Below are positions 39,753 through 48,435 of a stretch of DNA of 64,000 nucleotides, one piece after another. Below the pieces are notes generated by a model. It had not been told where the DNA came from, ran no database searches, and saw only the letters and a list, made by a program, of their open reading frames with translations. A program made the translations under genes and the position numbers. How positions within the stretch are numbered: the stretch's first letter is position 1; every line of letters starts with the position of its first letter. This stretch comes from Halorubrum xinjiangense. Lineage in GTDB: Archaea; Halobacteriota; Halobacteria; Halobacteriales; Haloferacaceae. The stretch is taken from the NCBI RefSeq assembly GCF_900102375.1, contig NZ_FNBO01000008.1, positions 62,001 through 126,000 on the forward strand, written 5' to 3'.

Positions 39753-42236
39753 TCAGTCGTTCCCGTTCCCCCTCGCGCCGCTCTTGCCTCTCGCGCCGCT
39801 CTTGCCTCTCGCTCCGCCGTCGTCGTCGTCCGAGCCGTCGACGCGGGGGAACGCGCCGTCCATCGGGGGCAGCGATTCGAACGACCGGGTCGTCGTCCCA
39901 GTCTCCCCGGCGTCGACGGTCAGTTCCGTTCCGTCGGAGAACGACACCTCGGTCGGCTCGTCGCCCGCGTTGTAGGCGACGTACGTCCGCGTGCTTCCGT
40001 CCCGGAAGACGCTGTAGAGGGGCGTGTCCGCCGAAACCGTCGCGTCCGGAACGCCCACGGCGTCGAGGGTGTAAATCCAGTGTGCGGTGTGCGCGCGGGA
40101 CTCTCCGAAGTCGCCCGCCACGTAGTCGGTCTCGTACCAAGACCGCGCTTCGTCCGGGTCCGAGAGCGCGCGGAACTCCCAGAGGAAGTCCGAATACCAG
40201 CCGAGGTCGAACGTGCCGTCGCCGCCGTCGTTCTCCAGCAGCTCCGCCCAGTTCGCCGAGGCGGCGTCGCGGTTCCACCCGAGGTAAAGCGAGTGCCCGC
40301 CGATCGGGAGGTAGTTGATGGCGTGGATCGACTCCGGATCCTGGTTGAACCACGTCGCGTACTTGTAGCCGCGACCCCAGACCATCCCGGCGTAGTCGTA
40401 GGGCCACGCGTCGGGGAGTGTCTCGTCGGCGACGTCGAACCAGTACTCGAGGGCCGCGTGGACCTCGTGGGTGTAGAGGTAGATCCCGGCGTCGCGAAGC
40501 TCCTCGTCTCCCGTCAGCTCGCCCCACAGCACCAGAGCGGCGTAGGCGTTGACCGCCTCCGAGGAGGACTCCTGATTACACCCGGCGGGTAGCTCGCCGC
40601 TCCCGGACGCCCACGAGTGGCCCGCGTACGGGCTGAAGTTTCGAAAGAGCGGGTACCGGGGGTCGTCGCGGTCGGGATTCGCGTAATCGCGGACGAGGTG
40701 GTCGACGATCCCGCCGTACGCGTCCTCGCGCGCCCACTCCGGGTCGGCCCGCGCGAGCTCCGCCGCGGCCTTCACCCAGTAGCCGTAGTGGAAGTGGTGG
40801 TCGTTCAGATCGGCGTCGGCGCCGAACCCCATCGGCGTCCCGTTCAGCGTCCCCCAGACGTCGTCGTACCAGAACAGGTCGGTCCCGTCGACCTCGCCGT
40901 CGGAGCCGGCGGAGAACCACGTCTCCAGTTCCTCGCGCATCGCCTCTCGGAACCGTTCGGCGGCGGCCTCGTCGTCGACCTGTTCGGCGAGCGGCGCGAG
41001 CTGGAGGAGCCGTTCGAAGTTCTTCCCGTTCCAGTAGGTCCCGTCGCCCTGCCAGTCGCGGATGAGCGTCTCCGCCGATTCCACCGCGTCGACGTGCTCT
41101 CCCAGGTCCGGGACGTCCGTCGCGTCCGGGAGGAACGGGAGAATCCCCCGGTACGGGAGTTCGGTCGTGAATGTCGAGCCGGCGTAGACGGGCATCTCGC
41201 CGCGCGGAGAGACGTACGACCAGTCGCGCAGCTCGTCCGTGGTCCGCCTCGCCTGATGGGGGTAGAGGGCTGTCAGCGTCTCGTCGGCGCGGCCGTGCTT
41301 GGCTTCGAGTTCGAACTCGTAGTCGGTGACGACCGCCGAGCGCTCGGCGTCGTACTCCCAGGTGACCGTCGTGTCCGCGACGAACGCGTACGCGCGTCGT
41401 CGGTACGCGTTCAGGACCGACTCGCCGGCCTCGGGAAGCACCGCCACCGAGACGTATCCCTCGCCGTCGAGCCGGGACGAGACCGCGTCGCCGCCGACGC
41501 CATCCCAGGTGGCACCCGGCGGCGCGAACAGGCCGTAGTGGTGTCCCGCGACCGTCACGCCTAGGACGTGGTCCCGCTCGTGCCAGACCGAGACGTCGCC
41601 GTCGAACGCCACGTCGATGCCGCCCCCGTTTGCCTCGAAGTACACGAACGGCGACCCCTGTGCGAGGGTCGCATCGAGGCTCGCCTCGCCGTCCGTCCGC
41701 CGGTAGGTGACGGACCAGTCGCCGTAGTCGGCGACTTTGGCCGGCACGTCGCCGTCGACTTCGGGATGAGAGACGGTGAGGTCGGCGGCGATCGGGCCGG
41801 TGCTCGCCTCTGGCGACGCCGCCATCGCCGCGAAGTCGTCGGTCCGCTCGCCCCACGTGAACGGCGCGTCGCCGATTTGCCACTCGTCGGGATACGTGAT
41901 TGCGAGCCCGGACTCGGTCACGCGCGCCGCGAGCGGGTGGACCCAGAGGTTCTCGGAGAGCGGTCGCCACAGCAGCGTCGTCCACCAGTCGTTCGAGGGA
42001 TACGGGCTCGAGAGCTCGTCGACCGCGTACACCTTCCGGGGCGGTGCGCCGGCTTCCTCCGGTTTCACGCGTGCGATACTGCCCGCACCGACCTGTTCGA
42101 GGTCAGCGTCCGCCGCGCTCGCGCCGAAGCTCCCCGCGGCCGCGAGCGTGCCGCCCGCGAGCAACCCCTTGAGCCAGGTGCGTCTCCGTACGTTCGTACT
42201 CGGTCCGTCGATCGGAGTGTGTGAGTCGTCTTTCAT
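39753..42236 (-). CDS. Secreted GH81 endo-beta-1,3-glucanase
   Basis: 827-residue glycoside hydrolase of family 81 (laminarinase). The N-terminus has a Tat signal: RRRTWLKGLLAGGTLAAAGSF from residue 17. Family landmarks: SSPYPSNDWWTTLLW, PLSENLWVHPLAARVTESGLAI, FVYFEANGGG, DLNDHHFHYGYWVKAAAELA, FSPYAGHSWASGSG and QESSSEAVNAYAALVLWGE with the catalytic Glu. It should hydrolyse beta-1,3-glucans such as laminarin from algae outside the cell. A Lys/Gly/Arg-rich tail (GGARGKSGARGKSGARG) ends the protein, unusually basic for a halophile and repeated. Single gene with an AT-rich promoter upstream. Confidence 0.93.
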   Translation of the reverse strand: MKDDSHTPIDGPSTNVRRRTWLKGLLAGGTLAAAGSFGASAADADLEQVGAGSIARVKPEEAGAPPRKVYAVDELSSPYPSNDWWTTLLWRPLSENLWVHPLAARVTESGLAITYPDEWQIGDAPFTWGERTDDFAAMAASPEASTGPIAADLTVSHPEVDGDVPAKVADYGDWSVTYRRTDGEASLDATLAQGSPFVYFEANGGGIDVAFDGDVSVWHERDHVLGVTVAGHHYGLFAPPGATWDGVGGDAVSSRLDGEGYVSVAVLPEAGESVLNAYRRRAYAFVADTTVTWEYDAERSAVVTDYEFELEAKHGRADETLTALYPHQARRTTDELRDWSYVSPRGEMPVYAGSTFTTELPYRGILPFLPDATDVPDLGEHVDAVESAETLIRDWQGDGTYWNGKNFERLLQLAPLAEQVDDEAAAERFREAMREELETWFSAGSDGEVDGTDLFWYDDVWGTLNGTPMGFGADADLNDHHFHYGYWVKAAAELARADPEWAREDAYGGIVDHLVRDYANPDRDDPRYPLFRNFSPYAGHSWASGSGELPAGCNQESSSEAVNAYAALVLWGELTGDEELRDAGIYLYTHEVHAALEYWFDVADETLPDAWPYDYAGMVWGRGYKYATWFNQDPESIHAINYLPIGGHSLYLGWNRDAASANWAELLENDGGDGTFDLGWYSDFLWEFRALSDPDEARSWYETDYVAGDFGESRAHTAHWIYTLDAVGVPDATVSADTPLYSVFRDGSTRTYVAYNAGDEPTEVSFSDGTELTVDAGETGTTTRSFESLPPMDGAFPRVDGSDDDDGGARGKSGARGKSGARGNGND

Positions 42237-42289
42237 AGCTGTCGCTTGTCGTGCGTCGGCGGCCGAATACCGCGCCGCAGGGGGAACAT

Positions 42290-42372
42290 CAACTTCATTT
42301 ATTAAAAATATTGGTTAAAATAAAAATAAATTGTCTTATATCCGGTTACTAATCAATATTCTTATATGACCG
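42290..42372. promoter_or_regulatory. AT-rich promoter region upstream of the GH81 gene
   Basis: The 42237-42550 spacer has no gene I can support. At 42290-42372 it is strongly A+T-rich with several TATA-like runs (TTTATTAAAA, AAAATAAAAATAAA, CTTATATCC, CTTATATG). The GH81 start at 42236 lies about 60 bases further along the minus strand. The density of A/T tracts suggests a regulated promoter. Confidence 0.5.
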
Positions 42373-42470
42373 GCGCCGCCGCCTCACCAACGACGGTGCG
42401 ACCGGGAGGGCGAACCACCGGCGTCTCGGAAGACCAGGGCGCCGCGCTCCCGTCGCGGGGGGACCCGACA

Positions 42471-42566
42471 TCACTCCGACCCTCCCTCACTCCGACCCTC
42501 TCTCACTCTGACCTTCCCTCACTCTGACCTTCCCTCACTCTGACCTTCCCTCACTCTGACCTTCCC
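42471..42566. repeat. 16-bp tandem repeat, six units plus a partial
   Basis: Units TCACTCTGACCTTCCC begin at 42471, 42487, 42503, 42519, 42535 and 42551, with a partial at 42567. The first two have C for T at three positions. All-pyrimidine/purine bias is strong. The array overlaps the last codons of the SRPBCC gene (stop at 42551), so repeat expansion has reached the coding end. Confidence 0.92.
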
Positions 42567-43063
42567 TCACTCCCATTCGGACTGCTCTCTCCGTCCTCCA
42601 CCAGCCGTGCGAACCGGTCGAGCGCGCGACGACAGACCGGAACGTACGCGGCCGCGATCAGCGGAATCTCGATCACCGCCCGACACCGGTCCGGATCTCC
42701 TGAGTACCGCTCGACGCGGTGCCCGGTCGCGGGGACCCTGGCAACTGTCCAGTCCCACCGGAGGCGCGTCGCTGCGGTCACCCGGAACGGGATCCAGACC
42801 CCCGCGACCCGGACTCGCCCGGTCGTCCCGGCCTCGACGTACCGGTCCGCGCTCTCGACGCCGCGGACCGACGGGCTCCACTCGGGCCACCGTCGGGTGT
42901 CGCGGAGCGCCGTCGCGGTCGGCTCTGGGGGCGCGTCGACGTCGCGACCGACCGCGAGCGTCGCGCCCTCGCGGACCACCGAGTCGCCGTGGTCCCGGGC
43001 AGAGTCACCGGCCGCATCTCGGTTTCCGAACACGTCAACTCTTCCGGCGGCCACACCCCTCAT
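42551..43063 (-). CDS. SRPBCC (polyketide cyclase/START-like) domain protein
   Basis: 170-residue protein. Residues ~35-155 have the START/SRPBCC pattern: ATLAVGRDVDAPPEPTATALRDTRRWPEWSPSVRGVESADR, then GRVRVAGVWIPFRVTA and a long C-terminal helix ALDRFARLVED. The RYVEAGTTGRV turn is also typical. Such domains bind hydrophobic ligands. A TATA-like AAATATA on the minus strand (43081-43087) is about 20 bases before the ATG at 43063. The last residues come from a 16-bp tandem repeat. Confidence 0.75.
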   Translation of the reverse strand: MRGVAAGRVDVFGNRDAAGDSARDHGDSVVREGATLAVGRDVDAPPEPTATALRDTRRWPEWSPSVRGVESADRYVEAGTTGRVRVAGVWIPFRVTAATRLRWDWTVARVPATGHRVERYSGDPDRCRAVIEIPLIAAAYVPVCRRALDRFARLVEDGESSPNGSEGRSE

Positions 43064-43166
43064 CGCTGCGGTTCGCCGGGTATATTTGAATGAACGTACG
43101 GTTTCTTCCCCTTCAGACGACGGTAACTCTCGGTTCGTCCACCGATCGAACCAGTTCCCCTTCCAG

Positions 43167-43194
43167 CTGATATTAATACCTTATATGGTATCAG
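43167..43194. promoter_or_regulatory. Palindromic site over a TATA-like core
   Basis: Nested inverted repeats: CTGATA (43167-43172) with TATCAG (43189-43194), and ATACC (43176-43180) with GGTAT (43187-43191) around TTATAT. It lies between the divergent SRPBCC gene and the 39-residue protein, so a dimeric repressor could bind here. Confidence 0.45.
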
Positions 43195-43253
43195 GACTCA
43201 TTATCTCTTTCCACGAAGGGTTAATACGGGGATCCCCGCTATCGCAGGTCAAT

Positions 43254-43373
43254 ATGGCAAGCGATCGCGACACCATGAAAGACGTCTCGCACACAGCACC
43301 GAACGGCACCTCCGCGGACGCCGTCTGGGAACGAGGACGCGGACCGGTCGAGGAAGAGGAAGAAGAGGAGTAA
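43254..43373 (+). CDS. Small acidic haloarchaeal protein, 39 aa
   Basis: MASDRDTMKDVSHTAPNGTSADAVWERGRG followed by seven Glu after a PV. The MKDVSHT...PNG...AVWERG pattern is one I recall from many haloarchaeal genomes as a short conserved protein of unknown role. TTAATAC at 43221-43227, about 30 bases before the ATG, is the likely TATA box and supports a leaderless transcript. The glutamate tail would bind cations. No enzyme motif. Confidence 0.65.
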   Translation: MASDRDTMKDVSHTAPNGTSADAVWERGRGPVEEEEEEE

Positions 43374-43512
43374 CGCGGCGTTTCGATTTCTGCGTCCCGG
43401 CAAAGTCACCGACTGACACGGCTACGCGTCTCGGACTGGGAGCGGTGCCTCCCCGCTAACTGCGGGCCTCCGGCCGACACCCTCTTTGACCTAGTTTTTA
43501 TAAACACGGGTC

Positions 43513-44028
43513 ATGGTCGGAGTTCCACTTGGGGTGGCGGGGGTCTCGGCGGTGGTCGTGTTACTAGCGTTCAGCGCGTTCTTCTCGAGCTCTGAGACCG
43601 CCATCTTCTCGCTGCCGGCCGAGTGGTTCGAGCAGCAGGCCGGCACTGACGACCCACGGGGGGACGTGCTGAAGGAGCTCCACGACGACCCGCACCGACT
43701 CCTCGTGACGCTGCTCGTCGGAAACAACGTCGTCAACATCGCCATCTCGAGCATCGTCACCGTCCTGATCGCCGGGTACCTCCCCTCCGGGGCGGCGATC
43801 GTGACGACGACGCTGTGCACGAGCTTCCTTGTCCTCGTGTTCGGCGAGATCGTCCCCAAGGCGTTCGGCCTCGGGAACGCCGAGACGTGGTCGCTGCGGG
43901 TCGCGTCACCGGTCCGGCTGGTCGAGCGGGCCCTCTCGCCGCTCATCTCGCTGTTCGACGGGATCACCCGCCGGATGAACGCGTACATCAGCGGCGACGC
44001 GAACATCGAGAAGCCGTACACCGACTGA
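43513..44028 (+). CDS. DUF21-domain membrane protein (CNNM/hemolysin-like, no CBS domains)
   Basis: 171-residue protein covering only the DUF21 transmembrane domain of CNNM/CorC-type transporters. It has three to four helices and the family motifs FFSSSETAIFSL near residue 25, LLVGNNVVNIAISSI near 70 and VFGEIVPKAFG near 110. Usual members continue into CBS and CorC-C domains; this one stops after about 40 residues of linker. It may be a natural short form, or interact with a separate regulator. TTTTTATAAAC (43494-43504) is a good TATA box just before the ATG at 43513. Confidence 0.9.
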   Translation: MVGVPLGVAGVSAVVVLLAFSAFFSSSETAIFSLPAEWFEQQAGTDDPRGDVLKELHDDPHRLLVTLLVGNNVVNIAISSIVTVLIAGYLPSGAAIVTTTLCTSFLVLVFGEIVPKAFGLGNAETWSLRVASPVRLVERALSPLISLFDGITRRMNAYISGDANIEKPYTD

Positions 44029-44101
44029 CGCGGACGGGGCCGTTCTCGCGGCTGATACCCGCGGGCGTGGGTTTAACTCGGGCGCCGCCGGACCCGAGCG
44101 C

Positions 44102-45115
44102 ATGATCGAGGCCTCGGGGCTGCGGAAGACCTACGGCGACTTCGCGGCCGTCGTCGACAGCGACTTCGCCGTCGACGACGGCGAGGTGTTCGGCATCGTG
44201 GGCCCGAACGGGGCCGGGAAGACGACGACGCTCAAGGTGATCGCCGGCCTCGTCGAGCCGACCGCCGGCGAGGTGACCGTTGCCGGGTTCGACGCCTCGG
44301 ACCCCGAGATGCGCCGGCACCTCGGGTTCCTGCCGGAGGAGTCGCCGTTATACGAGGAGATGACCGCGCTCTCGTACCTCCGCTTTTTCGCCGACCTCTA
44401 CGACGTGCCCCGGGAGGTCGCCGACGAGCGGATCGGCGCCGCGCTCGACCGCCTCGAACTGGACCACCGCGAGCGCCGCCTCGGCGACGTCTCGAAGGGA
44501 ATGAAACGCAAGGTCGCCATCGCGCGCTCGCTCGTCAACGACCCGGACGTGCTGGTGTACGACGAGCCGGCCTCCGGGCTCGACCCAGTGACGACGAACT
44601 CCGTGCTGGCGTTCACCCGCGAGCTGCGCGAGACGGGCAAAACCGTCGTCTTCTCCGCGCACAACCTCTACCACGTCGAGTCCGTCTGCGACCGCGTCGT
44701 GGTGATGAACGAGGGCCGGATCGTCGCCCGCGGGAGCGTCGACGGGATCCGCGAGCGACACGGCGAGACGACGTACCGCGTCTTCACCGACACCGAGCCG
44801 ACGGCGACGCCCGCGCTCGCCGACCTCGACGCGACGACCGAGGAGGTCGGCGACCGGTACCGGACGGCCGTCCCGACCATGGACGCCGTCGCCGCGGTCC
44901 GCGAGGCCGTCGGCGAGGCCGGCGGCGAGGTCGTCGACATCCGGAGCCGCGAGCCGAGCCTCGAGGACGTGTTCCTCGACATCGTCGGGCGGCCAATGCC
45001 CGGGCGGTACACTGGCGACCTCGGCGGTGATGGAACCGACGCCGAGAGCGACCACGACGGCGACGAAGAGGAGACCAAGACGACGAAGCCGGCGACGACG
45101 GAGGCGACCGAGTGA
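44102..45115 (+). CDS. ABC-2 exporter ATP-binding protein
   Basis: 337-residue ATPase of the NatA/DrrA type. Walker A GPNGAGKTTT, Q-loop GFLPEESPLYEEM, signature VSKGMKRKVAIARSL and Walker B VLVYDEPASGLDP followed by the H-loop SAHNLYHVE. C-terminal ~110 residues include the accessory domain found in these exporters, with an acidic tail (ESDHDGDEEETKTTKPATTEATE). It overlaps the permease-PrsW gene by four bases (GTGA), so they form one operon with the second permease. Substrate unknown. Confidence 0.92.
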   Translation: MIEASGLRKTYGDFAAVVDSDFAVDDGEVFGIVGPNGAGKTTTLKVIAGLVEPTAGEVTVAGFDASDPEMRRHLGFLPEESPLYEEMTALSYLRFFADLYDVPREVADERIGAALDRLELDHRERRLGDVSKGMKRKVAIARSLVNDPDVLVYDEPASGLDPVTTNSVLAFTRELRETGKTVVFSAHNLYHVESVCDRVVVMNEGRIVARGSVDGIRERHGETTYRVFTDTEPTATPALADLDATTEEVGDRYRTAVPTMDAVAAVREAVGEAGGEVVDIRSREPSLEDVFLDIVGRPMPGRYTGDLGGDGTDAESDHDGDEEETKTTKPATTEATE

Positions 45116-47343
45116 CCGATCGGCTGCGTCGCGTCGGCAGGCGCCTCGCGGTCGGCGTCCGTCGCGTCCTCCGGGTCGCGAGGTGGGAGACCGCCCGCGC
45201 GTCCGGGGGCGTCGACCGCCGAACCCTCGCCGCCGGAATCGCGCTCCTCCTCGTCGCCGGCGGCGTCGTCGGTGTCGGCGTGGCGACGGGCGTCGCCGGC
45301 CTCGACGTCGACCGGGACGTGTACCGCGTCGGCGTCGACGCCGAGTCGCCGTACGCGGAGGCGATCGAGGAGGCGCCGTCGCTGCGCCCGGTCCCCGGCG
45401 GCACGGCATCGCTCGGCGACTCGACCGACGCTGTCGTGGTGACGGTGGTGCGACCCGGCGCCGGCGACGACGGGGCGATCGACGCCGCTGACGTCGACGA
45501 AGTCGTCGTCCGCGCGACGGACACGCGGAAGGGCGAGGCGGCGGCCGCGTCGGTCCGCGAGGCCGTCGAGGCGCGAAACGAGCGGGTGCTGCGCGCCGAG
45601 CCGAACCGGACCGCGGCGTTTCCGGTCACCGTCACCCTCCGGTACGTCGGCCGGACGACCGGGTTCGACGACGGCGCGACGCTCGGCGGCAGCGACGGCG
45701 GCTCGACGGGCGACTCGGACGGGGACGGCGGCGACGAGAGCGCCAGCGGGGGTACCGTGACTGACGCCGACGGATCCGGTAGTGGCACCGACGCGGAGGA
45801 AACTGGATCTGACGGGTCCTCTGCGACCGACTCCGAGGCCGACACCGGCAGCGATGGCTCGCCCGGAGACGATACCACGGCCGGGAGGACAGACGGGACC
45901 GACGGCGACGGAAGCACGACCGGGGGGACAGACGGGACCGACGGCGACGGAAGCACGACCGAGGGCGTCGATTCCACCGACGACGGCGCGGACGCGGACG
46001 ACGGCTTCGCCGTGCCCTCGATCGGCGGCGGCGCCTTCGGCGCGAACACCGTCGGCTCGCCCGGGTCGATCACGCCGCCGTTCCCCTTCACCTCGCTGCT
46101 CTTGGCGTTCGCCTTCCTCGTGCCGATGAACTTCCTCATCCAGGCGTACGGCTCCTCGATCCTCGACGAGCGGACGAACCGCCGGGGGGAACCCCTGCTC
46201 GTCACGCCGCTGTCGCCGGCCGAGATCGTCGCCGGCAAGACGCTACCGTACGCCGCGGCCGCCGCGGTCGTCACGAGCCTTATCGCCCTCCTCGTTGGCG
46301 GCGGGGCGCTCTCGGTGATCGCGGTGGCGCCGGTCGCGGCGACGTTCCTCGGAGCCACGTTCGTCGGCGCGATGTTCGCGCGCTCGTTCAAGGAGCTCAC
46401 CTTCGTCACGGTGGGCGTGAGCGTCCTCCTGACCACCTACGCGTTCGTCCCGGCCATCTTCACGAACGTGACGCCCGTCGCGCTCGTCTCGCCGCTGACG
46501 CTCGTCGTCTTCGACCTCCAGGGCAAAGCCGTCTCGGCTGGCGAGGTCCTCTTCTCGACGGCGCCGATGGCGGTCGGGGCCGCACTGTTGTTCGGCCTCG
46601 GCCTCGGCGTCTACCGCGAGGAGGACATGTTCTCGCAAAAGCCCGTGACGCGGAAGTTCCTCGACGCGCTCGCGGTGCGGCTGGCTCCCGTGTCGGCGGG
46701 CGGCGGACTTCTCGACCGCGACCGACTCCGCGGGCTCGGTTCCGTCGCGTTCCTCACCGCCTGTACGATCCCCTTCGTGTTCGTCGCGGAGCTTCTGGCC
46801 GTCGCGGTGCTTTTCGCGCTGCCGGTCACCGTCTCGATCCCGGTCCTGCTCGTGACCATCGCGTTCATCGAGGAGGTCGCGAAGAGCGTCGGCCTCTACG
46901 CCGGCTTCGAGCGCGGCGTCTTCGAGCGGACCGACGGCGTCGGCGTCGGGGACGCCGATGCGGGTGACGCCGACGTCGGGGACGGCGATGCGGGTGACGC
47001 CGGCGTCGGGGACGGCGACGGATCGCTCCGCGTCGCGCTCGCGGTCGGGATCGCCTCTGGGACCGGCTTCTTCCTCGCCGAGAAGGCGACCGCGGTCGTC
47101 CAGGCGGTCGGGCTCACAGACCTCTTCCTCGGCCGCGCCGCCTTCGCCGACGTGGCCGGCCTCTCCGGGCTGCCGCCGCTCGCGCTGGCGGCGCTGTTCT
47201 TCGCGCCGCTCGTCCTCCACGTGACCGCGACGACCGTCGCGAGCGTCGGCGCGAGCCGCGGGCGGACCGCCTACGCCGTGGCGCTGACCCTGGCGACGCT
47301 GGGGCACGCCGCGTACAACGTCGGGGTGGTGAGCCTTGGATAG
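45112..47343 (+). CDS. ABC-2 permease fused to a PrsW-type intramembrane protease domain
   Basis: 743-residue fusion. Residues 1-~515 are an ABC-2/NatB permease: an anchor helix near 50, a large extracellular region with a low-complexity Asp/Gly/Ser/Thr segment (~185-300, with an internal ~36-bp DNA repeat), and six helices starting SLLLAFAFLVPMNFLIQAYGSSILDERTNRR. Residues ~540-743 are PrsW/CPBP-like: IEEVAKSVGLYAG (EExxK), SGTGFFLAEKA (FxxxE type), LVLHVTATTVASV and GHAAYNVGVV. These are the metal-binding motifs of intramembrane metalloproteases. A second acidic repeat loop lies near residues 608-632. It starts at a GTG that overlaps the ATPase gene and overlaps the next permease by eight bases. 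Confidence 0.88.
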   Translation: MTDRLRRVGRRLAVGVRRVLRVARWETARASGGVDRRTLAAGIALLLVAGGVVGVGVATGVAGLDVDRDVYRVGVDAESPYAEAIEEAPSLRPVPGGTASLGDSTDAVVVTVVRPGAGDDGAIDAADVDEVVVRATDTRKGEAAAASVREAVEARNERVLRAEPNRTAAFPVTVTLRYVGRTTGFDDGATLGGSDGGSTGDSDGDGGDESASGGTVTDADGSGSGTDAEETGSDGSSATDSEADTGSDGSPGDDTTAGRTDGTDGDGSTTGGTDGTDGDGSTTEGVDSTDDGADADDGFAVPSIGGGAFGANTVGSPGSITPPFPFTSLLLAFAFLVPMNFLIQAYGSSILDERTNRRGEPLLVTPLSPAEIVAGKTLPYAAAAAVVTSLIALLVGGGALSVIAVAPVAATFLGATFVGAMFARSFKELTFVTVGVSVLLTTYAFVPAIFTNVTPVALVSPLTLVVFDLQGKAVSAGEVLFSTAPMAVGAALLFGLGLGVYREEDMFSQKPVTRKFLDALAVRLAPVSAGGGLLDRDRLRGLGSVAFLTACTIPFVFVAELLAVAVLFALPVTVSIPVLLVTIAFIEEVAKSVGLYAGFERGVFERTDGVGVGDADAGDADVGDGDAGDAGVGDGDGSLRVALAVGIASGTGFFLAEKATAVVQAVGLTDLFLGRAAFADVAGLSGLPPLALAALFFAPLVLHVTATTVASVGASRGRTAYAVALTLATLGHAAYNVGVVSLG

Positions 47344-48382
47344 CCGGCTGACGATCGCCGGGCGCGAACTTGCGGGGCTGCGCGCCGAGAAGACGATCCT
47401 GCTGGCGATCGGTATCCAGCTTTTCATCGCGATGTTCTCGTCGTTCCTCGTCGTCGGGCTCGTCTCGATGTACGACCCGGGCGCGCTCGACGGCGCGGAG
47501 ATCGAGGTCGCGGCCGCGGGCGACGCGGTCGACGACTTGGAGCGCGCCGCGGGCGACGTCCCGGGCGCCTCCGTCACGCCGTACGACGACGCGGGCGCCG
47601 CGCGGAGCGCCTTCGAGCGGAACGCGGCCGACGCGGTGGTGGTCGCGACTCGCACGGAGGACGGGCGGGTGTCGGCCGCCGTCACCGCACCCGACTCCAC
47701 CGTGGAGACGACGGTCATCGTGGTGCAGCTCCGCGAGATGTTGCGGACCTACGAGCTGAACGAGCGCGACTCCCGTGCCTCATACCTGGAGGAGTCTCCG
47801 CTCCCCCTGCCCGACCGGAGCGACACTAGCCCGTACTTCACGTTCACGTACACCGTGTTGATCCCCCTCCTCGTCTTCCTCCCGGTGTTCATCTCGGGGT
47901 CGCTGGTCGTCGACTCGATCACCGAGGAGAGAGATCAGGGGACGATGGAACTCCTCCGCGTCGCGCCCGTCACGATCGCCGAGATCGTCGACGGGAAGGC
48001 GGCGGCGGCGATCGGGATCGCCCCCGCACAGGCCCTGCTGTGGCTCCTCCTGCTCGAGGCGAACGGCACCTCGGTCGCGAACGTCGGCCCAATCTTAGCG
48101 CTGATGACCGCGCTGACGACGCTCGTCGTCGCCGTCGCGGTCGGCGTCGCGGCGGTCGCGCCCGACCGCCGGGCGGCGCAGCTGCTCTACTCGGTCGCCG
48201 TCCTCGTCCTGTTCGGTGGCGCGACGGCGATGGCCGGCGGCCCCGCGAACGCGGTGGCGCGGCTCGCCATCGACAGCGCGGATGCGACGACGGGCGTCCT
48301 CGTGGTCACGTACGCGGCCATCGCCGCGGCCGCGTACCTCGGCGTGCGGCGCGTCGTCGCCGTCGAGGGCTTCGCTCGCTGA
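47336..48382 (+). CDS. ABC-2 transporter permease
   Basis: 348-residue NatB/ABC-2 permease. An N-terminal anchor (LLAIGIQLFIAMFSSFLVVGLVS) is followed by an extracellular domain of ~130 residues and six C-terminal helices with the coupling segment SITEERDQGTMELLRVAPVTIAEIVDGK. The start is a TTG at 47336 that overlaps the upstream stop by eight bases; no ATG gives the N-terminal helix. With 44102 and 45112 it forms a three-gene exporter. Confidence 0.9.
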   Translation: MDSRLTIAGRELAGLRAEKTILLAIGIQLFIAMFSSFLVVGLVSMYDPGALDGAEIEVAAAGDAVDDLERAAGDVPGASVTPYDDAGAARSAFERNAADAVVVATRTEDGRVSAAVTAPDSTVETTVIVVQLREMLRTYELNERDSRASYLEESPLPLPDRSDTSPYFTFTYTVLIPLLVFLPVFISGSLVVDSITEERDQGTMELLRVAPVTIAEIVDGKAAAAIGIAPAQALLWLLLLEANGTSVANVGPILALMTALTTLVVAVAVGVAAVAPDRRAAQLLYSVAVLVLFGGATAMAGGPANAVARLAIDSADATTGVLVVTYAAIAAAAYLGVRRVVAVEGFAR

Positions 48383-48435
48383 GCGGGTCAGTTCCGAGAC
48401 GGGGCGGCTCCGGGCCGGTCCGGCTCTTCCGCGGC

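Noticed and set aside
42366-42540. Possible leaderless plus-strand small gene after CTTATATG
   Set aside because: The reading is Pro/Arg/Thr-rich, runs into the 16-bp repeat and has no recognisable pattern.
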